Source: Sternotherus odoratus
Lineage: Eukaryota > Chordata > Testudines > Kinosternidae
Assembly: GCA_032164245.1 (NCBI GenBank)
Contig: JAVMKO010000003.1
Span: forward strand, 140,295,259 to 140,359,258
DNA: 64,000 nucleotides
Reading direction: 5' to 3'
Below are positions 57,545 through 64,000 of this stretch, piece by piece (positions within the stretch are counted from its first letter, which is position 1; every line of letters begins with the position of its first letter). The position numbers were made by a program, and so were the translations under genes. Below the pieces are notes generated by a model. The model had not been told where the DNA came from, made no database searches, and saw only the letters and a program-made list of their open reading frames with translations.

Positions 57545-58000
57545 TAGAGCTGGCAGAAAATGGTTTTTCTTCCCAGGAAAAAAAATAATTTTGACAAACA
57601 AATCAAAACCCGAATGTTTTTGTCTGAAAACTTTCAATTGAAAATTGAAACTAGCCACATCTCCCATAATGCACCATCGTCTCCTCTCTTGTTAACCCAC
57701 CATGGTGCATCACTGGAGTCCTTGGTCATGGTGGATCATATCCATTTGGGGAACCTTGCCAAGAAAGGAGAATGGGGACCTGGGTCATCCAGTCTACAAC
57801 TTCCTGTGACGCACCATGGTGGTCCTTCCAAATAGAAATTTTTCATCTTCTGACAAAAATATTTCAGGTGTTCAGGGTTTTTGAGAAAAAAGTTGAAATT
57901 TTCTGCAGGACGCAGATACTTTTCATGAAAATTTTGTTGAGTCAAAACCCCGAGTTTGCATCAAAAACCAGTTTTGATACAAAAATTTTGACCAGCCCTG
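57545..58000. mobile_element. hAT-like MITE (AGAGCTGG termini), second copy
   Basis: The left terminus TAGAGCTGGCAGAAAATGG pairs with the right, which reads CAGGGCTGGTCAAAATTTTTG on the minus strand. 8-mers AATTTTAT (57537-57544) and CTTTTTAT (58001-58008) match at 6 of 8. Subterminal AAAATTTT-rich zones and interior CACCATGGTG filler correspond to the element at 32715-33341. Confidence 0.7.
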
Positions 58001-58232
58001 CTTTTTATCCTAGTTGAGACAAACTCTTCGACTGCAGCAGTACACTTGGCCAAAATTTTATGAAATGGTCACTGATTTTCAGTGCTTTCCATTTGAGGAA
58101 GCCAATATGAGACACCTCAAATAGTCTAATTTTCTGAAGCGTTAAGTACTCACAGTTCCAACTGAAATCAATGGGAGCTTCAAATGCAGTTCTGAACACC
58201 GGGCCCAAGGAATAAAACTGAACATTCAAAAA

Positions 58233-58600
58233 TGGAGGAATAAGAACATAAGAATGTCCTTATTGGGTCAGAGGAATGGTCCATCTAGTCCAGTATCCTG
58301 TCTCTGACTCTGGTCAATGCCAAATATCTCAGAGGGAGTGAACAAAACAGGGCAATTTTGAGATATCTAGCCTATGTTGTCCAGACCCAGCTTCTGGCAG
58401 TCAAAGGTTTAGGAGCACTTGGAGCTTGGGGCTGCATCCCTGATCAGCTTGGCTAATAGCAATGGATGGACCTAGCCTCCATGAACTCATCTAATTCTTT
58501 TTTTAACACTATTATACTTTTGACCTTCACAACATCTCATGGCAATGAATTCCCCAGGTTGACATGAGCAACCAATGAACACATCAGTTGTTCTGTGTCC
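58233..58600 (-). repeat. CR1 3' end (minus strand)
   Basis: AAGAACATAAGAATGTCCTT at the left is the CR1 tail in reverse; GGTCCATCTAGTCCAGTATC, CTCAGAGGGAGTGAAC, CTTGGCTAATAGC and GACCTAGCCTCCATGAACTC follow. This is the complement of the 3' end seen at 26024-26230, with about 75-80 percent similarity and several deletions. Confidence 0.8.
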
Positions 58601-58952
58601 CCAGTCCACTCTATCCAGGATAAAAGCTTTCACAAAAAACCTGGAATTTTGGTTCAGCCCATTATTAGAGTTCGGGTCATCTGCAAAGTTTGGAGAAAGG
58701 AAAAAAAGAGAGCGAAGAGGAAGAGAAAGTACTTCTATTTAGGGAAGCTTTCAGACCATTGTAAATCATTACATTGGCTTTCATGGAGTTATACTGGTGT
58801 AAAACCAGCATTAGAGGAGAAACATGCTCCGGCATTTTGCTTTGACCTACTGCAGATCTAGGGGGCAGCTGAAAAGCTCAACGGGGTACTCAAATCGAAG
58901 GTTTAGGTGCGACCTAGCTCCAATTTTTGTTTTAATATTTCCAGTTTATTAA
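58601..58952. other. No gene recognised
   Basis: Short AT-rich non-coding stretch between the CR1 tail and the next composite element. Confidence 0.4.
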
Positions 58953-60032
58953 GTTACTAGTGTAAAAGCCAGTGGACACGGGCCAATGGAAACGGCTCGC
59001 GGCCCCCCCACTCGCTAAGCTCTCTCCCCCCTCCCCCCCACTACAACGCCCCCCCCCTGCTCGCCCAGCTCCCCCACAATGCCTCCCCCTCGCCCAGCTC
59101 CCTCCCTCCCCAACCCACACCCAGCTCCCTCCCTCCCCCCCAACGCCCCCCGCTCAGCTCCCTCCCTCCCCCCAATGACCCCCTCGCTCAGCTCCCTCCC
59201 CCCAATGACCCCCCCGCTCAGCTCCCTCCCCCCAGCGATCCCCCCTCGTTCAGCTCCATCGCCCCAATGACCCCCCCCTCGTTCATCTCCCTCCCCCCCA
59301 ACGACCCCCCTCGCTCAGCTCCCTCCCCCCCAACAACCCCCCCTCGCTCAGCTCCCTCCCCCCCAACAACCCCCCCTCGCTCAGCTCCTTCCCCCCAAAC
59401 AACCCCCCCTCGCTCAGCTCCCTCCCCCTCCAATGACCCCCCCTCGCTCAGCTCCCTCCCCCTCCAACGACCCCCCCTCGCTCAGCTCCCTCCCCCTCCA
59501 ATGACCCCACCTCGCTCAGCTCCCTCCCCCTCCAATGACCCCCCCTCGCTCAGCTCCCTCCCCCTCCAACGACCCCCCTCGCTCAGCTCCCTCCCCCTCC
59601 AACGACCCCCCTCGCTCAGCTCCCTCCCCCCTCCAACGACCCCCCCCTCGCTCAGCTCCCTCCCCCCTCCAACGACCCCCCCCATGCTCAGCTCCCTCCC
59701 TCCCCCAACAACCCCCCTCGCTCAGCTCCCTCCCCCCTCCAACGACCCCCCGTCGCTCAGCTCCCTCCCCCTCCAATGACCCCCCTCGCTCAGCTCCCTC
59801 CCCCCTCCAACGACCCCCCTCGCTCAACTCCCTCCCCCTTCAACGACCCCCCTCGCTCAGCTCCCTCCCCCTTCAACGACCCCCCTCGCTCAGCTCCCTC
59901 CCCCTCCAACGACCCCCCTCGCTCAGCTCCCTCCCCCTCCAATGACCCCCCCTCGCTCAGCCGTTCGTCCGGGCCATCTCTACTGCGCATGACGGCTTCA
60001 CACAAACTTCTCTAGCCGATTATTATATAGGA
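58953..60032 (+). mobile_element. Composite repeat with minisatellite, possibly Helitron-like (copy 2)
   Basis: The left end TTACTAGTGTAAAAGCCAGTGG and right end TCTCTAGCCGATTATTATATAGG share motifs with copy 1 (TAAAAG(T/C)C...AGTGG, CTAG...TTATATA). The core is a C-rich minisatellite whose unit matches the single CACTCGCTCAGCTCACCCC block at the start of copy 1's array. The 'gagacttgaaatttgg' block is absent, so this is an internally deleted or divergent relative. Confidence 0.4.
59010..59965 (+). repeat. About 33-37-bp C-rich minisatellite, roughly 25-28 units
   Basis: The unit is CGCTCAGCTCCCTCCCCCTC followed by CAACGACCCCCCT. Units in the first 250 bp are more variable; later ones are nearly identical. 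The 170-codon and other frames on both strands ('SAPSPSNDPPRS', 'RGGSLEGEGAE') are artefacts. Confidence 0.95.
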
Positions 60033-60157
60033 TGGTAAATGCCCTAATATGAGCCATAAACAAAAAAGTCACAAACAGGCCTTGCTAATGACATCAGTCT
60101 TGCCATTTGCCCAGGGCAATTCTGACTCATCTCTAAACTCTGATCATCTGTTTCTAA

Positions 60158-60427
60158 GGGCTGGTCTTCACTAGGGGAAGGGCATCGACTGAAGATACGC
60201 AACTTCAGCTATGTTAATAACGTAGCTGAAGTCGGCGTATCTTCAGCCAACTTACTTTGTAAGTTGGCGTATCTTCAGCCAACTTGCACCTTGTGTCAAG
60301 CTGGAGCTCCGGAGTCGACGGGGGTGCCGCGGGCGATCGATTTCTTGTGTCTTAATGAGACACAAGAAATTGATCGCTAAAAGAGCGATTGCTATCCGCT
60401 GATCCAGCGGGTAGTGAAGACCTACCC
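60158..60427. mobile_element. Harbinger-type MITE, 270 bp, hairpin-rich
   Basis: The left terminus GGGCTGGTCTTCACTA pairs with the right, which reads GGGTAGGTCTTCACTA on the minus strand (14 of 16). The 3-bp flanks are TAA (60155-60157) and GAA (60428-60430). The terminus matches the big Harbinger element's ends (GGG..NGTC..CACTA). Two strong internal hairpins: 60189-60246 (CTGAAGATACGC arms) and 60333-60377 (GCGATCGATTTCTTGTGTC arms). Confidence 0.75.
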
Positions 60428-60430
60428 GAA

Positions 60431-60765
60431 TAGAAGTACATTTCAGTTTCCTCAGTCAATATCAGGAACAGCAGTGGCACTAGTGCTCACCACAGAGTCT
60501 GACCCGGGACAAGTACGAGTGAGGGACCGTGCTGATGCTCTCAGAACTGGCCTTGGGCCATCCTGGCAATGAGTCAGGTGGTCAGGGCTGCTGCTCTGAC
60601 ACTGTTCTATCAGTGGATTGGGGTACAAAATGCAGAAATCTATATAGCTATTCTCATGGAGACCATCTCAGTCTCTGCTTCTGCTAGCAGTTCTGCAGCA
60701 GGAACGGCTTGCTAAGCATTTCCCCATTTCAGAAAGCCCTGCCTCAGGCCTCCTGCTTGTTTCTC
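60431..60765. other. No gene recognised
   Basis: Non-coding; nothing identifiable. Confidence 0.45.
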
Positions 60766-60777
60766 TATTTGATGAGT

Positions 60778-60955
60778 TTAAGATTAGCAGCCGTGTTAGT
60801 CTGTATCCATAAACAAAAGTAGGAATACTTGTGGCACCTTAGAGACTAACCAATATATTTCAGCATAAGCTTTCATGGTGGGCTATAGCCCACAAAAACT
60901 TATGCTGAAATAAACTGGTTAGTCTCTAAGGTGCCACAAGTATTCCTCGTTTTGT
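60778..60955. repeat. Fold-back (inverted dimer) SINE with 12-bp TSD
   Basis: The forward arm has AGATTAGCAGCCGTGTTAGTC, AGTAGGAATACTTGTGG and AGCATAAGCTTTCATGG up to about 60877. It turns at the SINE's own palindrome GTGGGCTATAGCCCAC (about 60878-60893) and runs back as the reverse arm to 60955. The perfect repeat TATTTGATGAGT at 60766-60777 and 60956-60967 encloses both arms. Confidence 0.85.
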
Positions 60956-60967
60956 TATTTGATGAGT

Positions 60968-61827
60968 GTTTGCTCGCTCTCCGCAGATGACAGCCCAGAA
61001 CCTCTCTTTTGATGCTAACAACATCAAGCCAACACCCCATACGGCCACAGCCCTGCTGCTTGTCTCTCTTCTCCCCCCTGACCCACAGACTGCTTCCCTT
61101 TTTACTTTTCAAAAGAGAAGTTGAAGTGATCAACAGAAAGTCTTTCATGACCGCCTCTACGTGAAAACAGCTTGTCAGCCATGTAGTCGCTGTGTTCTGA
61201 ACTGCAGAGTGTTCTCAAACTGCAGAGTACAAATGGACAGCTCAATTTTATTCATCCTTTCCCAGTTTCAATCGACTTCTGCCACAGTTTTAAAAAGTAG
61301 ATGCCAAAAGTTAGGCTCATATGTTCTTATTTAAGCACTTAAATTAGTGGCCTGATCTTCAAAAGTGCGGTGTCCCCAGCAGCTCCCATTGAAGTCAATA
61401 ACATTCTTTGGGTGCTCAGCACTTTTGAAAATGAAGTCACTGATATAGCAGCTTAAATACAGATTAAGAAGCCTAACATTAAGCATCGTTTTTTTGAAAA
61501 CCATGGCCTTGTTTTCTGCCCCATTGTCGGGTCTGGCACATGCCTGGTTGATATCAATTTATGCCTCATGGAGGTCAGCATTCAGGTTGAAAGTTTCTCA
61601 TGTCTAGAGGCTTAGGCCAGATGCTTACTGTTCATTGGAACTTTATCCTTAGTAGGGATAGACAAATCAAATAATAAATGTGCTGAATAGCATTACTACA
61701 GTATATGCCCAACCGGATGCTGTCCTGGTAGCATTGGGATAATATTCAACTGTCTGCTGTTTGCCCTTTCCTGATGCCTGGGATCAAAAATTACCAATCC
61801 CAAAGCTCTCTCTTCTTCCACTATTGC
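60968..61827. other. No gene; one palindromic repeat
   Basis: Non-coding apart from the palindrome annotated at 61345-61442. Confidence 0.45.
61345..61442. repeat. Palindromic MITE-like repeat, clean copy
   Basis: The left arm TAGTGGCCTGATCTTCAAAAG pairs with the right, which reads CAGTGACTTCATTTTCAAAAG on the minus strand. The centre is CTCCCATTGAAGTCAATAAC. Confidence 0.65.
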
Positions 61828-61841
61828 TTGCCTTGATCTGT

Positions 61842-61942
61842 TTAAGATTAGAAGTCCTGTTAGTCTGTATCCGTAAATAAAACAAGGAATAATTGTGGCA
61901 CCTTAGAGACTAACCAGTTTATTTCAGCATAAGCTTTGATCT
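61842..61942 (+). repeat. SINE with 14-bp TSD, 3' truncated
   Basis: AGATTAGAAGTCCTGTTAGTC, CAAGGAATAATTGTGGC, ACCTTAGAGACTAACCAG and CAGCATAAGCTTTGATCT are flanked by the perfect 14-bp repeat TTGCCTTGATCTGT at 61828-61841 and 61943-61956. It lacks the 3' half, like 51658-51736. Confidence 0.85.
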
Positions 61943-61956
61943 TTGCCTTGATCTGT

Positions 61957-62995
61957 GTTCCTGCCCAAGATATTGCAGATTTGAAGCCGACGAAGGCAAT
62001 GGCTTTATGGACTCCGACAAGGAGTTTTTCCCGTGCACAGCTTTTCCAACGGGCAAAGCTGCTTGTGCAACTAAGTGGGCAAAGGAGGCTGGCACCGCTG
62101 GCAAAACAAAGGTAGGGTCAGCCATGGTAAGATAATAGGCTGGGTAGGTAAGGTGCTAAGTCGTGAAGGGCTTTGAAAGAAAGGGCAGGAAGTTTGTTCT
62201 TTGCAGTGGAGGAGGGGGGAACCAGTGGCAGGAGTTCAAGAGGAAAGGGGCTGTAATCACAGCACGGAGCCAGGAAAGATGATCTGAGCAAAAGCAATTT
62301 AACAGACTGTCCTGCTTTTGGAGTGTTAAGTGAAAATATCACAAGATAATAGTGAATCTGATTTTAACTCATCTTTGTTTCTATGTTTCTCTGTGGTGGA
62401 TATGAGCTCAGAGGATAACATTTATTGAGCAGTTAATTTTATGGTCTGATTCTAATAATTGGCAAAGGAAGTCTGGCTCCTTATAGATCTTGGGATTTCC
62501 TCCTCCCCTTCTTTTCAATTAGTGCTTGATAGAAAGGCCACCAGCAGGCAGAATTCATAGCTCCATCAGTTGCAGTCCCTTTTTGATGTAGAACTAATAT
62601 AAATGATACTTTTGAATCTAGTCAGTTAGAGCCCTAACATAGTAAAAGGTCTTGGTTTATCCAAAGGTCTATGTCTGGAACCTATGGAGGGGAAGATGTG
62701 GTAGGAGGGGAGGGGAGAGGAGGAGAGGAAAACACAGCCATGTGGTTCTTACAATCTGCATTGTTCTATGCATCACATGGCACAATAGCTAGAGCAGCCA
62801 GAAAAAAGGCAGTATTGAGGAGGGATTTCAAAGAAGAGAGGCTGGGCACCTGGCACACTGGAATGGTGTGGATGGCATGGAAGCAGCCATAAAGACAGGA
62901 AAAGAAAGAGTAGGCGAGCTATACTGAAAGCACAACGAGAACAAAGGGTGGAGAGGACAGCGGCAACATAGGTAGGGACAGAGTTACGCAGAGTC
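61957..62995. other. No gene recognised
   Basis: Non-coding; purine-rich patch at about 62690-62735. Confidence 0.45.
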
Positions 62996-62998
62996 TTA

Positions 62999-64000
62999 GG
63001 CCTCGTCTACACTACAACGTTTTGTCGACAAAAGGCAGCTTTGTTGACAAAACAGTGGATGTGTACACATTGCGATGTGAGTTTTGGCAGCAAAAATGCC
63101 CTGTTCTGGTGACAAAATAAAACCACCCCTATGAGAGACATAAGGCTTTTTGTGCAAACGTTTTGTGGACAAAGTGCCAGTGTAGACACCATGCTTGATT
63201 TTATCGCTTTAATTGGCCTCCAGAAGGTGTCCCACAATGCCCATTCAGACCTCTCTGGTCAGCAGTTTGAACTCCACTGCCCTGCAGTCAGGTAAACAAC
63301 CATCCACCCCTCCCCCTTAGAAGCTCAGGGAAATTTTGAAATTCCGTTTCCTGCTGGTGCGGTATGGAGAGGTCTCATTGCATCTTCACAGGTGATCATG
63401 GCAGGTTATCACAGCAAATGCTCTCCTGCTTGGACCACTGCGGAGCTGCTGGGTCTGCTCAATATAGAGAGAGAGGAGGCCATGCAGTCCCAGCTGCGCT
63501 TGAGCTGTAGGAATTGGGATACCAATGGGCAGATTTTTCAAACCTTGTGTGAAAAGGGCTGTGATCGGGACACGCTGCAGTGCAGAGCGAAGATAAAGGA
63601 GCTGAGGTAGGCGTGCCATAAGGTGAGGGAGGAAAACCGTCACTCCAGTGCTGCACCTAAGACTTGCCAATTCTACAAGGAGTTGGACGCTATCCTCAGG
63701 GGCGACCCCACCGCCACTGCCAAGAGCCCCAGGGACAGTGGGCCTGGATGCATCAGAAAGAGGAACTAGCCAAGAGGACGAAGTCATTGATGAAGAGGTG
63801 TAGTTAGACAATGATATGGAGCTCTGGCAGAGTCTTCCAATGGGGCTGCAGGTAGCCAGGAACTGTTCACCACTCTGGAGGTATCTAGCCACTCTCAGCA
63901 GATGCTCTCCAGTGAGCAAGAAGCAGGAGAGGAGATGTCTGATAAGTGAATTTGTAAATAGCGTATGCTGTGGTAGCACGAAACTGTCTGGGATATTGGA
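62999..64000. mobile_element. Second Harbinger element, left end; runs past window
   Basis: The terminus GGCCTCGTCTACACTACAAC is preceded by TTA (62996-62998), a typical Harbinger 3-bp target. CGACAAAAGGCAGCTTTG repeats in subterminal direct and inverted forms as far as about 63190. A Myb-like gene follows in the inward direction. The family differs from the 33.9-kb element in termini and protein sequence. Confidence 0.7.
63398..63770 (+). pseudogene. Myb/SANT-like partner gene of second Harbinger element, broken
   Basis: The ATG at 63398 opens MAGYHSKCSPAWTTAELLGL with the first SANT tryptophan, then LRLSCRNWDTNGQIFQTLCE, KGCDRDTLQCRAKIKELR. TAG at 63608-63610 interrupts the helix; one C-to-T change from CAG (Gln) would explain it. 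The frame resumes as ACHKVREENRHSSAAPKTCQ, FYKELDAILRGDPTATAKSP up to the stop at 63768-63770. Acidic EDEVIDEEV-type sequence continues in a shifted frame at about 63778-63805. It matches the exon 1 layout of the Myb-like gene at 37823-37159. The transposase gene would lie beyond the window. Confidence 0.7.

Noticed and set aside
59267..60015. Proline/serine-rich open frames up to 170 codons
   Set aside because: They are translations of the C-rich minisatellite and occur in several frames on both strands.
63386..63979. 197-codon minus-strand frame
   Set aside because: Antisense shadow of the decayed Myb-like gene.

Overview
This is vertebrate nuclear DNA, most likely from a turtle. The organism is inferred from repeat content: CR1 LINE 3' ends with ATTCTTATG-type tails, two SINE families of the kind common in sauropsid genomes (one starting with the 'GTGTTAGTCTG' head, one tRNA-headed with a CR1-like tail), a young CR1 ORF2, PIF/Harbinger elements with a Myb-like partner gene, and many hAT, Tigger-like and TA-flanked MITEs. 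No database search was possible, so family names come from motifs, termini and target-site duplications (TSDs) read by eye.

No complete host protein gene is visible. The window reads as intergenic or long-intron DNA. The only hints of host exons are weak splice-bounded segments on the minus strand (about 23.0 kb, 46.0 kb and 56.5 kb). Almost all real coding sequence belongs to transposons.

Layout. 0-1.3 kb: two SINEs, one split by a Tigger-like MITE. 6.0-8.9 kb: a 53-bp SINE stub, an RTE-type LINE 3' end, a hAT MITE sharing its target site, and a fold-back SINE. 10-14.9 kb: GC-rich hAT elements nested in an LTR-like repeat and in a CR1 tail, a tRNA-headed SINE, and a second Tigger-like MITE. 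17-20.2 kb: a TA-flanked MITE, CR1 tails and a (GATA)n tract. 23.7-26.2 kb: a 5'-truncated CR1 with an open 758-codon ORF2. 31.9-33.3 kb: a decayed CR1 reverse transcriptase and a hAT MITE. 33.8-38.9 kb: a 4.3-kb PIF/Harbinger transposon inserted in a solo-LTR-like repeat. It carries a nearly intact DDE transposase (+), a two-exon Myb/SANT-like gene (-), and a third small open frame (+) inside the Myb intron. 40.4-50.7 kb: a hAT MITE, two copies of a roughly 120-bp TA-flanked MITE, and a minisatellite-bearing composite element. 51.6-58.6 kb: SINEs, a hAT MITE and a minus-strand CR1 tail. 58.9-60.4 kb: a second minisatellite-bearing composite and a Harbinger-type MITE. 60.8-62.0 kb: another fold-back SINE and a truncated SINE. 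63.0-64.0 kb: the left end of a second Harbinger element, with a decayed Myb-like gene, running off the window.

How the parts relate. In Harbinger elements the transposase cuts and joins DNA while the Myb-like protein is known in studied relatives to help it reach the nucleus and bind the ends; both genes here carry inactivating lesions. CR1 and RTE encode reverse transcriptases that copy themselves and, in trans, SINEs. The SINE insertions here have 9-14-bp TSDs, which fits an RTE- or L1-like partner better than CR1.
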